Part shown: positions 50,640 to 64,000 of the stretch, piece after piece
Position numbering within the stretch: position 1 is the stretch's first letter
Layout of the letters: each line of letters opens with the position of its first letter
Source of the DNA: Chionis minor
Taxonomy: Eukaryota > Chordata > Aves > Charadriiformes > Chionididae
DNA length: 64,000 bases
Assembly: GCA_013398295.1 (NCBI GenBank)
Contig: VZSF01001518.1
Span: forward strand, 496,001-560,000
Direction of reading: 5' to 3'
Notes under the pieces: generated by a model
The model's database searches: none
The model's input: only the letters and a program-made list of their open reading frames with translations
What the model was told of the DNA's origin: nothing
Translations under genes and position numbers: made by a program

Positions 50640-51655
50640 CTTGGTTCTGGTCTTGAACACCTCCAGGGATGTGGCCTCCACAGCTTCCCTGAGCAACCGG
50701 TCCCAGTGTCTCACCACCCTCAGAGGGAAAAATTTCTTCCTTATGTCGAATCTAAATCTCCCCTCTTCCAGTTTGAAGCCATCACCCCTCGTCCTATCAC
50801 TACAGGCCCTTGGAAAAAGTCCCTCTCCAGATTTCTTGTAGGCCCCTTTCAGATACTGGAAGGACACTATAAGGACTCCCCGGAGCCTTCTCTTCTCCGG
50901 GATGAACAACCCCAGCTCTCTCAGCCTGTCCTCACAGCAGAGGGGCTCCAGCCCTCTGATCATCTTCGTGGCCTCCTCTGGACCCACTCTAACAGGTCCA
51001 TGTCCTTCTTACATTGGGGGGCACCACAGCCGGACACAGTATTCCAGGTGGGGTCTCATGAGAGCAGAGGGGCAGAATCACCTCAGTCTGATCCTTGATC
51101 AACCAATATGGTTGGCTTTCTGGGCTGCAAGCACAAGTTGCCTGCTCATGTCAAGCTTCTCACCTACCAACACCACCAAGTCCCTCTCCTTGGGGCTGCT
51201 TTCAGTCTATTCTCTGCCTAGCTAGTATTTGTGCATGGGATTGCACCGATACATGTGCAGAACCTTGCACTTGGCCTTATTGAACTTCATGACTTTGGCA
51301 TGAGCCCACCTCTCAAGCGTGCCCAGGTCCCTCTGGATGGCATCCCTTGCCTCCAGCGTGTCAACCGCTCCACACAGATTAGTGTCATCAGCAAACTTTC
51401 TGAGGGTACGCTCAGTTCCAACATCCATGTTGCCAGCAAAGATGTTGAATAGTACAGTACAGATCCCTGAGGAATCCCACTCATCACTGCTCACCACTGG
51501 GATATCGACCTGTTGACCGCAACACTCCAAGTGCAGCCATCCAGCCAATTCCGTATCCACTGAGTGGCCTATCCATCAAATCCATGCCTCTCCAAGTTTA
51601 GAGACCAGGATATCATACAGGACAGTGCCAAATGCCTTGCACAAGTCCAGATAGA
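50640..51655 (-). mobile_element. CR1 LINE fragment, 3' half of the reverse-transcriptase ORF
   Basis: Read on the minus strand, this matches the C-terminal part of the CR1 ORF2: an uninterrupted stretch at 51560-51222 includes the reverse-transcriptase core FADDTN with its FNKAKCKVLH neighbourhood, and the section down to 50640 carries the late-ORF text ending near a VFKT-like motif. CR1 is the dominant bird LINE; it encodes an endonuclease/reverse transcriptase and copies itself by target-primed reverse transcription. The copy lacks both the 5' part and the usual 3' UTR with its 8-bp terminal repeats. It lies in sense with LRP1B. Family is sure; edges are accurate to tens of bases. Confidence 0.88.
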
Positions 51656-53614
51656 CTAATTTGAGGATTAAAAACTTAGATACAATAACCAAGCAGTTAG
51701 CTTGGTATAGTAGAAAACTAATTGCAGGCTGCTCAAAGAGCTGTGTAGCTGAGCTGCCAAGCCTAAGAATCTGATTCTAAAGGACCGACGTCCAGCCCTA
51801 AGGATGCCTTAAGCCCATTTAAAAGCACACCAACACTTAAAGGTATAATTCCACTCTCTCCTTCATCACAGTCTTCTGTTCTCACCAGTACTCTTTAACT
51901 GGCTCTAACAATCTTGCAGTTACCCAACTAAAACTAGGTCTAAACCCACAAAATCCCGATTCCCAGTCAAGCAAGTTAGCTAAGCCATCATTCAGTTACG
52001 CAACTGTTACTGCTGATGAAAGGCATACGGTGGGAGAATAAGACTGTCCTGAGCAGAAGTACACTCTTTGCTCTTCTTCCACTGATCATTAAACAGCAGC
52101 ATTCTTTCCTATTATGAAAATGGTGATATGAAAATACCATTGACTGATATGTACCAGGAAAGCCCAATATCATTCTAGCATGACAAATATCAGTGGCGTG
52201 ACCTAAATAACCTCTGTTAGCGAAGGACTAGGTTTGCAGAATAACCAGTACGGGTACGTCAATGAAGAACTACATCTCTCCACATCCCACGCCAACCCAG
52301 CCCTGCATATACAGACCAGCACTTTCAAAGTGTCTCTATCAGTAAAAGAGAAGCCACTCATTAGGCTGTTCAGGAGCACCAGACTGCTGCAGAAGAGTCT
52401 GAAGCATGTAAACTGTCTAAGCTTCTAGCAGGACAGTAAATCTTGCTAAATCATATACAAAACTTAAATATCATTTTTCTTGAATGTCACAGTGTCTCTC
52501 TACTGTTACAATTAAGAAATTTGATTTAGAGAAAGAAGGTGGGTCAAAGCTATGAGACTGAAGCAGAAGAATAGGCATACTTGGCAGACAGATATGGAAG
52601 TGGAGAACTTGATCTAAGAGATTTTTGCCCCACAGAGGTAAAGATCCACTAAACCACCGGAATTTGCAGGGAGCCCCTAACAGTGACAAAACAGCTGTAA
52701 TACAGTGACATTAACAAAGACATAAGGAACCACATGTGTCCCCCAGCTTTCCCTCCACTCCAGATCGAGCCAGCTACACTTGTTGAGAGGAGAAGTGCAA
52801 ATTCATGTTCCACATTATGAATGTGGGTCATTCCTCAGGGAAACAGCCCAAAGCTTTCCTGTTAATTCACTTCTGCTAAGGCACAGCATTAGCAAAGTGA
52901 CAGAGATTTTCTCCAAATTATTACAAAAGCCAGAAGAGTTCAGAGTATGTATATAGATTGCATCCTTCCAAATTACCAGCTCATACTTCCATGTTCAAAA
53001 GCATCAATTCTGCACAGGGACAGTGTGATCTAAAGAAGCTGCAATGGATGACCACATATTCCAAACAACTTCTGAACTATGAAAAAATAGTTATCTCACA
53101 TTTTCTCTATCATGTGCTGAGACACACTGGTTCAGAGGAGGTACGGAAAGATGTGAAAAGAGGAGACGTTAGAACAGGGTAATACAGAGTATTCTCCAAC
53201 AAAACCAGTCTGCAAAGAGTCTGCCAACTTAAAGTGATGCATTCCCCAATTACTAAAACACCAATTCTACATGATTAAACACAACAGCTGGTTAATCAGT
53301 TACAATTATTTTATATGTTTAAAGACATGAAATTAAAATATTTCTGCTCAACAGAAACAAATTGCAAATACAAAATGTTGAGTAGAACACAACTAACCCA
53401 ACTGGAACTTAAGGAAAGTAGAAGTATTAACGCGTTTTAACCTCTCCAAATCTTTATCAGACATAAAACAGTTGAAAGTCTGGTATGTGCTGAATTGCCA
53501 GATTAATTTTTACAGTATACAGAAGCAATAAAATTAATGGCTTGGGCCAACTGCCTTTGCTCATGATAGCCAACTGCAGCACAGCATAGAAAAGCATTGT
53601 GTCAGCTAGTATTA

Positions 53615-54410
<796 letters not shown>

Positions 54411-57400
54411 CTAAAATACATAAGTACAGAAAAAAAAAAACCAAACACATGAGAAGCAACGTTGCTGCTGCATAAGAACTTTTGAAAGTGCGAACTGACC
54501 CGCATCGCTTTATAGTTTTAAGCAAAACACTTAAGTCTTTTATCCTTACAGCACCTGCAAAAAATGAGGTAACAGCACTAAAAAGGTGTTAAAAGAATGC
54601 TACAAGGGTTAACTTATTATTTATCAATACATCCAAGCTTCAGAAATCCATGCACCTATTCCTTAAGCAAAAAAATTGCAGTTTAGCTAAATGTGCTTGT
54701 AAAAATACCTACCAGCACACTACCTGCTTAATAGCCTGAACAGAAGAGAGAGGAAGAGAGACTTTCTCTGGCTGAAAGTCTAAAAACCCCGAGTCTTTAT
54801 GAATCAAAGCCAGAAGCGTGTTTCAGAACTGAAGCGTGTTCACCACTATGATCATGTTAGAAACTTGAACCTGAGACAGTGAATGTTTTGTGCTTCCTGA
54901 TTTAAAAAAATCTCCTCAGTCACCATAGTAATTATGTTTAAAAGCTAAAAAGAAAATAGGAATTGCAGTTCACTGTATAGTAGGGTTTGAATGAAAACCA
55001 CAGAAATACAATTAATTTAATCCCAGTCTAAATTACAGCTCCTCTAAAATATTTTCATGCACATTCTTTCCACTTATCAGAATTAAAAATCGAACATGTA
55101 TAGTTTCAGTTCTGAAAGATATAACACATTTTTAATCAGTTCTTGAGCTGAAAATTTAATTTTGGCTGAATAACAGACTTACTGGAAGGGGTTCATTATT
55201 TCCCCAATAGAGTTTTTGAAAGATAATGGAAATAAATAATATTCTGAACATATTTATTGCATTGTCTTTCATGTTTCTCTGGGAAAAGTAGTAACTTCTG
55301 TATATGCATAAAGTGGGAGCAGTTCTTTTGATCCAGGCTTGCAAAAAAACCCCTGTATCTATGTATCTAGCTGCTACTTATCATAGGGAAATTAGGACAA
55401 AACCAAAAAAAGAATAACTGTCTTTTAACAACCCACCAGAAATCACTCATTTTTATAATCATCAGTGCTCAGTCTATACTCTACTTAGGTCATCGTGGTT
55501 TTCCATCTGCTTTATGTCCTTTATGCTCTTTCCCGAAGGACCTCTTAATAACAACTGGAGTACAGGAAAATCAACTTGAAATACAGAGGATAATTCTCTG
55601 CATATACACCGCACATCTGATGAATTTGAGCTATTCATGCTGACTGCACACAGGCACACGGGCTGTACTGTGCATGCAGAGCCACCTGGTAAACTGTTTA
55701 GCATGTTTGCAAGTGAATGCTGCGTACCTTTTTTTTTTTTTTAAAATGATGGAAGGAAAAAAGAATAGTAATTGTTAATCCCAGATTTAAAAAAAAACAA
55801 AGAGAAAAAAAAAGTCTCTCTCATTGTATAAATAATTTACCTAATATATGGGACTTCCAAATTCCATTTCCTGGAATAAATAAAAAAAACAAAACAAAAC
55901 AAACATTTTTGCCACTACAGCTATGCCTTGGAGATTAAGAAGGTGCCCTAACTCTGCAGTATTCACTACTAAGTAATGCTTCAGTGGCTGTTTGCTTACA
56001 CCTCTGCCGGTTCCCATGAGCAGCCTCCGCAGCAGTGCCTTGCAAAATGCCTTTGGGAATGTCCTCGGACTGACTCAGTGCCAACCTACTCCCAAGAACT
56101 GTCTAGAAAAAGCATTAGCTAGCACAGGCAAAGTTGAGACACGTAAACATTTCAACAACTTGCTAAGATTAATAATTATATTCCAGTGCACAACAGCATG
56201 CCTGGTCATGTTTAAATTCATTTATACAGATATAATGTCAAAATTACTTATTAATCAGATAATTATAAAGAAATCTGCACTACTATGGAAATTACATATT
56301 TCTGCATATTTGTAAGAGGGTTCGATCAGCAAATCCTTTTTTCCCCCCGCAAAGACTTTTTCCAGTGCTAAATGTCCCAGGAGGACAACTTTTCTCTAAT
56401 CAACCTTTTTTTTTTTTTTTCAAAATTGTAAGTGTTAAAAAATAGATGGAAATGTATTAATGGCAAAAAGACCCCTGCTGCAATTGTTCACATTTGCTGT
56501 AAGACACTTTTCATAATACACTCTTAAAAGCCTGTGCTATTCATATTCAGACACATGTCATGAAATAAATAAAAAAAAATCAATTGTATACGTTTCGGAA
56601 GGATCTGTATGAAATCTGGCCATGTGGATTTTGCAACCCCATATTTGTTCTCCATGTGATAATGTGAAACTGCCCCAGTTTGAAGGATTTTATTGTCACA
56701 ATCAATGCTAAATAAGGCACTGCTCTGTTCAGCATTCTGTAGCACTGTCAAAACTTTTCTCAAATTGTAACAAAAGAATGTAAATTCATTACAGAACTGG
56801 TCATCTCTGCTCAGCCTTGGGAGATTTGAGATCCAAATAAAAGGTCCTAAAAGGTAACATCCAGGAACATTTGCTCACTGATGTTCATAGTATTACATCC
56901 AATGGGGTCACCTGTATTATGTCACAGCACTACCCAATGAGACTGGTTTTATTTTAACATCCAAAAGAAAGAGTTCATATTTCTGCCAGCTTTTGGCCAG
57001 CTCTACAGCCCTTTTAACATTCTAGTTTATGGAATAATGCTGAAAATTACTGATAAATGTTAAATTTTTTTTTAAACCTTGATAGCACTCCTGGATGATC
57101 AGAATAAACTGGAAATGAAAGTCGTCTTTGAAAATCTGTTCACCCTTTGGGTTTTTGGCAGATTACCTGCCAAATCATACTTAACTCCTAAGGACTCAGC
57201 GTCAACAAAATTTGCTGCATATCAAACCTGTTGAAAGCCATCTGCGTTTCTAAATCTTGTATTCTGTACAACATGTCTGTTTGCTTTCCCAGCGGTGTCT
57301 GCAGCTCTGGACAGAAATACCTGCAGATTCACCAGCAGGATCACGTAATGAAAATTCAGGCTCTTACAGTGTGACCCTACAGATATCATCCTTGGGTGGC

Positions 57401-59109
57401 CCCATCTGGCTGGCCCAGCAGGGGTAAGAAGCACAAAAGGCTCTGCCCACTACTCCCTGCTTCCTTTTTTCTTGCGTATTGCTTGTCTCTACCAAAAATA
57501 ATGATGGAAGCCAGCAAAAGCACTTTGCAGATTTCTTCCTCTGCGTTATTGATAGTAATCTGATAAGCTCTGGATATAAGACGACTGCCGCAGTCTTTCA
57601 GGGAATGCACGTACCCAAATACGTAACACAGAGAAGAAAGTCAATGTAGAGTCAGTGATCATCGTTCAACCATGAGAAAAACCGTGTTTTCAAACCATAA
57701 AAACTCCAACATAAATCAACTTATACCAAGTTTTATAGAAACTGGTGGCTGGGTAGCAACAAATGACACAAAGCTGTGTGCCCAGTTACGAGGCAAAAAC
57801 CGCTTTACATATCCCATCTGGAAGCACATCACCAACACAAGCATAATTCCCAGTTAACCCGCCATCGTACAACTGCAGTTTATGTGGTCTGTTGGTCAAA
57901 TAAGGTTGCATAAACTGTGCTGAAATGGGAGTATATGCTGAGTCAGAAGAAAAAAGGACACAGTTCTGTAAGAAACCGAGCATCTATGTTACACCAAGTA
58001 TCACACATGGAATAACTTAAACATGTGCAAACAATATACAGGTAGAGAGAACCAGAAGATACAACCTCAACCATTAAATTTCCTCCAGAATGATATAGAT
58101 CACAATGTCACAGAAATGTAATTGACAGAGGCCACATTCATGCACTTCCACAAACTATTACAGTACTCTATAAATACTTAAGACCTTTACCACAAAAGAC
58201 AGAAACTGCCCAAAAGCACCCTGTGCCACAGCACAAAAAGTACGATTAATTATGGTCATCAGCAATGTTTCTGGCCACGTAAGAGGGAAATGTGGTACTG
58301 AATGAACGTGAGGATATTGAAAAAAGCAATGTATTGCCATTCTGAATTACTAAGATCTGATCTGAATCAGATTTATTTTTTTTCCTACACTAACAAGGTT
58401 TTAAACAAGGATTTTAATGAAACAACAGCAATCATATAAATGATTGACATATTTTATAAGTCTAAATTGATACCCAAAATTGCAACAATAGATGTACAAT
58501 TTTAAATATTAAGGAAACCTGAACAAGACATCCCTACCATCCCTTCTGCCTGAACCAGCCAAGCAGGATACATCCAATGGTACATCACGTGTTTTATTAC
58601 TGAATGATACCGGGATTCAGTTCCAGCTTGTACTTCGAGCTCTGAATAACATATGAAGTTTTCTCTGCTTCCTGTAAAGAGATAAGGAGACTGGGGGCGG
58701 GGGGAGGAATGCCACAAGTAGGAGGGCAATTTAATTTTAACCATGATCCTTTCTTTTTTTAAGTTCTGATTTTTAAGTTCTCTGGGAAGCTTTTATTTTC
58801 AGATACAGCTGCTCTAAATTTGAGGTATACGTAACAGTTTCTCTAGAATAACATGACTGAAAAAGGGGAGAAGTCAGTCAGGTACATGTCAGGTAGACAA
58901 GAATTGGTGTCAGCATACTATCATTTGAATGATTTATATAAAACTCCTATTAGAATGCCAGTAAGAATTAGATTCATAACAATTCTTACCATGACAACAC
59001 TTACACGTCATAAAAAGACAGGTTTGTTTTGTTTTTTTTCTTTTAAAGACGAGTGGACAAAGTTAATGTGTCAGCTTAAAAATATGAGTTGCTTTTAAGT
59101 ATTTCAACT

Positions 59110-59139
59110 CTAATAAATGGATTACTAATAAATGGATTA
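59110..59139. repeat. 15-bp perfect tandem duplication
   Basis: CTAATAAATGGATTA occurs twice head to tail, followed by a partial third copy (TTAATAAT). Confidence 0.92.
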
Positions 59140-62118
59140 TTAATAATACTTCTCTTTCAAAATGCTTAATAACTGGGTAGTGCCATCTAATAAAGCTTTT
59201 AAAAGTTTTTAAGGGCCCTTTACTCTTCTATAGATATGCAAATTTCTCTGAGGTCTATAACAGAATGACAAAGCTAGCATAGAAAATTTCACTTAAAAAG
59301 ATTGAAATTAATGATGATTTAAAATCCATTGCATAATAAAATCATTACACAAGTATAAAGCAATATCAGTAATCTAAAAATAAATAATATTTTAGATTAG
59401 TATCAGAAGACTTGGTCTGATAGAACTGACTTATACAGAACACGCCACTCTAAAATTAGTTAATGTAATTCATTCTTTCAAATGGGAGACAAAATAGTAT
59501 GCCATATGTATTATTCAGTTATGCATATTGTTTTTAAAGGAGTATAAACAAGGAATCTATGAAAAAAAAGTTATATGAGACTGTGATACAGGGAAACCAG
59601 TGGCACAGCCAGGGAAAAAGAATAATTTAAGTCATAACTTTTGTGTATTTGATTTAGCCACCTAAAAGAGATACACTTAGATCCCATTCCTTGCTTTGCT
59701 TGTTATTGATGTAGTTGCTTTAATAAAAAGCAAAAATGCTATCTTTTGCTGGATAAACAAATCTATCAGCCTTGATCTGGAGTATCCAAATTCTGCCCTT
59801 TTCACACTGTTGTGTTATTAGGACAAAAAGCTTACGTTAACCAGAAAAAAATCCCCACAGTTGTGGGGGAGTGAAGCACAGGAGAGGTTAAAGACAGAAG
59901 AAAGAAATTTGGTACTAAAGAGAACACGTGAGTTTACAAATTGCTCATCGCTGTTCCCACAAAAGAAATTAAAGGAATATCTAGCCTAGCTTTAAAGTGG
60001 GTTTTGTGGAAGAACAGTGCCAATCTCTGCTATACACTACTAAAAATAATTCCACTTTTTATTGATTGGTCTGAATAAAGACCAGATTTTCATCATTGTC
60101 ATATCTTTAATGCATGGATTTTCTTTTCATTTATTGTATCTTTCAAAAATACCTTCACAGCAACCTGAACTGCAATCACATAGCAAAGGAGGCAAAGCAC
60201 ATACTAGAATACCACATTTTCCGAGAACAGTAAGATTCCATTTCCATAGAATTGTCCAAGTGAGATCTAACAAAGTCAGAAGCGCTTTCTCTTCAAGAAT
60301 CAATTTTTGTTTCTCCAAGCTAGGAATGAACGTTTAAGACACTGAGAACCCAACTGCAATGCGAAATTTGCAGTCTTGCAGCTGTTACTTTGATTTGCAG
60401 TTCAGTTGAAAGATATATTAGGCAACTGTTGATAACTGTCCGGCACTTTTCAGTGTCATTCAAATAGAAAATATACATTTCTGTAAATTATGACTGTATT
60501 AACCAGGTTCTTTGCATCTATGTGCATACTAATTACACAATGCCTATTTTCAATGTAATAAATGACAACGACAAACTTCACCTCCTAGAATTTTGTGGGA
60601 TCCTGAGGTATTACAAATAATCTGATTCTCCATAGCCTTAGAGATTACTTTGATCTTTTCATTAATTCCTTCTTTCAGCTAATTTCTACCAGGCTACCAA
60701 CAGTGGACACCAAGATATTCCAGCAAACAGTCCCAAACCAACAGTGCTGGATCTGTGCCAGCCAGCGATCTAGCTCACACGGACTAGATGATTTTATTGC
60801 CATTGGATAGGGAAACACTTTCATTAGGTTTGTCTTAGCGTTACTTTACAGAACTGCTTAAAGAAAGTAACTCAGCAATGTCAATGAAGTGAACTCCCCA
60901 GAAAAAACCAACTCATTAAGCAGCGGGGATATTTCACTCTTTATATTAGCTCTGAAGTTTTTCAGACCAATGTAAATGAGAAACGTTGACATTCGGCAAA
61001 TTGAGAAACAAAGATTCTTTTTGATCAGATTTGCAAGAGAAAAGAATCAAGAACAGAACACTTCTGCTACAACTAATATATTTATAATATATTTATACTA
61101 CTGAACAGAGAAAATTAAAAAAAATTCACCACAGCCTTACTTCTAGTACCATTGATTTCCAGGATTATCCACACCACTCTAGTTGCTTTTCAAACACAGA
61201 AAGGATGGATTATTAAACAGCCCAAACCTAACAATAAGCTATCATAAAAGGTGCAATAGGAGAGGCAAAACATGATGAACTTAAATGTCTATGGGGTAAA
61301 CTGTGCATGTTGTGCTAACTATATAAATTTTTACCAGCATTTCTTGTTTCACTAATATTTTTGCTTCTCGTGCTGTTTAACAAAATCACAAGGAAACAGT
61401 AGAAATTGATGAAATAATTTCTCTATGGAGAGTAGGCTCAATTTTATTTTATTTCTAGACAGCCATCCAAGTTTTAAAATACCTGCCTTCTAGCTGGTAT
61501 TATTATCCTTTGGGTTAGAGTTTTCCCATCTGATTATTTATTAGTACATAGAGAATACAGCAATGGGATTCTTCAACTCAAACACGTTCAGGACCTGCCT
61601 CTTTTTGTAACTGCTCATGTCCAGTTCTAGTGAGAATCTTTCCTAAGACATTTTAGCACAATCTGATTTTACTGGGGTTAGAGTTTCTACATTTCTAATT
61701 GTTAATGTTTTGCATGATTTATCTCTGTGCTGGATACCTTGGCTGATCTCAGTTTTATCTTGCTTTGAGACTTATTTGGGTACTTCTCAAGGTAACGTTG
61801 ATGTCATCACGAATACCTTCTAAAAACTGACTGAAATTACTCTGCTGACCTCAATCATACTTGTACTACAAATAAATACAATGACATGTCTGAAAAGTAA
61901 TTTTAGATGTCAGTCATAAAGTCAAGTTTTTCTTAAATGCATAGGCAAACCTTTAACTTCCATTTCTGCATTTAGTAGTTTGAAGAACAGATCTGATAAA
62001 AATGTTACTGAAGATAATGAAAGTTGAACACCAACTTTGGAACTTGTTTAATTGCTTAAAGACAGAATTCCAACAGAATAAAAACATATGTTACAGAAAT
62101 TAAATTTTATAATTTCTG

Positions 62119-62150
62119 GAAGGTTATAATTACATGAAGGTTATAATTAC
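62119..62150. repeat. 15-bp unit repeated twice
   Basis: GAAGGTTATAATTAC at 62119-62133 and 62136-62150, identical, 2 bp apart. Confidence 0.92.
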
Positions 62151-64000
62151 TGGAGAAACCTCTAAAACCATATTGATTTTAACAATCATACCTGTAAGCC
62201 CACAAAACCATAACTGATACCAAAACATTCCAAGCTGGGTGTTCGAAAATAACCAGAATTCTATTTACTGGAAATTAACTATATTTGTAGATTTTTTTTG
62301 TTATGCAAAATGTTACGGAATACTCAACTCTGAGGAAAAGGAAAAATCAAAAAGCTGGTGATTTATTGGAGAAATAATTCCAAAACATAAAATCAGCTTT
62401 ATTTGCCATTGGCTCAGTCTCTGTGTTCATGAACTAAGTGTTTTAGTTAAAGCACTAGGCAGCTAAAAACAGCTATGGCCACAATATTAAATCCAACTAA
62501 GGGCAGGAGCTAAAATGGAAGAAAAAGGGAGGGGACTGTCAAAGAAACCATTGTCACTTTTGGTTTTTAAATAGGAAAATCTGGCAGAGCAGAACAAGAA
62601 ATGTTAAAAAAAAAATCCCACCTCACCTCTCTTCTAAGTAACAAAAAGGAACAAAAGTAACAAAAAAATTCTTCCAAATTTGAAAGAGCACTCCAGCAAC
62701 CAAACACTAGTATTAAAATATCAGCTTAACACAAAATCAATAAACTCTTACAATCCACTTAAAAGAGTCGATTCAATACTGCTAAATTATTTTCTACCCA
62801 TTCATTGTACTAGATTATTGTGGTGAGCGGAACGAAGAAAGAAGCTGCTATCTGGAAGAAAATTCATTACATTACCATTAGCATTTCATGTTCTACTATA
62901 CAATTTCTACCTTTGTTAACCTAACTGAAACTAGAAAGCAATGAAGCAGAGATAGTGAGGAAAAGGGTATTCTGATTAAACTATTTTTTGAGGGGTAGTT
63001 GATGGCAAGACCTTGTTGAAACACTAAAGAATCTCATGTTGGAATTATTATTACCTGCATTATCCTAAAGTTACAGAAACCAGAGATGTCATCGAGCTGG
63101 ACAGCATATGAATGAATGAAGAAAAACAACTGCCCTGGAAATATGATTTTCACCAGATCAATAATACAATTTCATGGTTGGATTCTGGCATTCTTGTATC
63201 AGTAAGAGTGCATCTACGCAGTGATGAGCAAATCTGCTGACGCACTGTTAGTGAAGCCAGTACAGTTTAAGTGTAGATTTGAATGAAGCAGCCTGGTGAG
63301 GTTTTTTTCCTGGTGTGACAATCCCCATTTGTCTAGTGCGGGAAAAGTGCCTTTAGAACCCAGGAAAGACACACAAATCTGTTTCAGAGTGAGAACTCAG
63401 ACCAGCATTTTTGACAAGAGTCAGCTGACTCTCCAGTTGGCGTAGGACAACCAGTAGTACTATAGCTTTGCAGAGGTAACACTCTGGAGCTCCCAAAAAG
63501 TCTTGAGAAGAGCATGCTGGACCCAACCTACTGCTTTCAAGAGCTTTTTTGCTTACTGTAATGAGGAAGAAGAGTTAAAATGACAGAAAGCTAGACCAAG
63601 AGACTATACTAGGAAAGTTAGAAGTTTCAACATCCAGTGGCTGAGAAAATTGAATGACCGATGCAAACTGAAAGCCAGACGTCAGGATTTTAGTAATGGT
63701 TTCTGCAACTACATTGCACCATCTCCATTTAATGTTTGTGATGCGTGGAAATGCAGCCAAAATTAACAGGAGAAAAAAATATTAATTCTAACTGAAAAAA
63801 GTGTAAGAAAACAATTTAAGCATCCCTGTTGAACTAGAAGAGAAATGAAAGAATATACAGTCTAGAAAAAATTATTTTCATGGAAAACATTTGAAGAAAG
63901 TATAGAAGATAAAGGGAATTATTTTAAATATTATTTACTATTGATGATCTAAATGAGATATTTTGCTCTTTTCCCTAATAAATATGACAAAAATAGTAGT

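Larger units (their letters stand above)
54411..64000 (-). other. LRP1B: intron upstream of the first exon in the window (5' end outside)
   Basis: At least 9.6 kb of intron. It contains poly-T runs near 55730 and 56408, an A/C-rich simple tract at about 55882-55905, a G-rich tract near 58692-58707, and two small tandem duplications listed separately. I searched both strands for YWTD, EGF or CR exon text with splice sites and found none I could support. Confidence 0.7.

Noticed and set aside
50589..51098. Plus-strand open frame of 169 codons
   Set aside because: It is the antisense of the CR1 reverse-transcriptase fragment.
55156..55344. Minus-strand text QKLYWGNNEPLP followed by a gtaagt donor, looking like the end of a YWTD exon
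   Set aside because: No acceptor with a pyrimidine tract at a suitable distance, the upstream residues do not resemble a propeller strand, and the 54218 exon needs a phase-0 partner with LRP1B text. Probably chance.

Overview
The window is a piece of a vertebrate nuclear genome, almost certainly a bird. It is AT-rich, intron-dominated DNA with several CR1 LINE fragments, most of them with the avian-type 3' tail, and a solo LTR of a type common in birds. No prokaryotic or plasmid features are present. The species cannot be fixed from the sequence.

One gene explains all the coding signal: the minus strand carries an internal part of LRP1B (low-density lipoprotein receptor-related protein 1B), a giant endocytic receptor of the LDL receptor family. 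I placed 18 exons between 54410 and 810. All splice phases agree, and together they form one open frame of 2620 nt (873 codons plus 1 nt). The wording matches my memory of human LRP1B rather than LRP1 or LRP2, for example [17 protein letters not shown] and YNDs-free blade text such as [18 protein letters not shown]. Both gene ends lie outside the window.

In transcript order (high to low coordinates) the exons encode: the last blade of one YWTD beta-propeller (54218-54410); an EGF-like module (53620-53745); ten LDL-receptor class A (complement-type, CR) repeats, which is the full third ligand-binding cluster (47161 down to about 28090); an EGF-like plus calcium-binding EGF pair (28011 to 26399); and a complete next six-bladed YWTD propeller (24344 down to 810). 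The ten CR repeats are nearly one exon each, and eleven consecutive exons (53745 to 29308) are symmetric phase 1-1. Cluster III would bind ligands; the EGF/propeller blocks support acid-dependent release in endosomes.

Introns hold the rest. The largest are 54411 to beyond 64000, 999-13191 (12.2 kb) and 47162-53619 (6.5 kb, with a solo LTR, a CR1 reverse-transcriptase fragment and a very old CR1 relic). Other contents are short CR1 3' ends, A/C- or T/G-rich low-complexity tracts, a TA/CA microsatellite and small tandem duplications.

I found no second gene, RNA gene or new multi-gene system. The most notable points are a probable GC-AG intron at 33247, an Asp-to-Asn change in one CR repeat that creates a glycosylation sequon inside the calcium site, and the block of symmetric exons.
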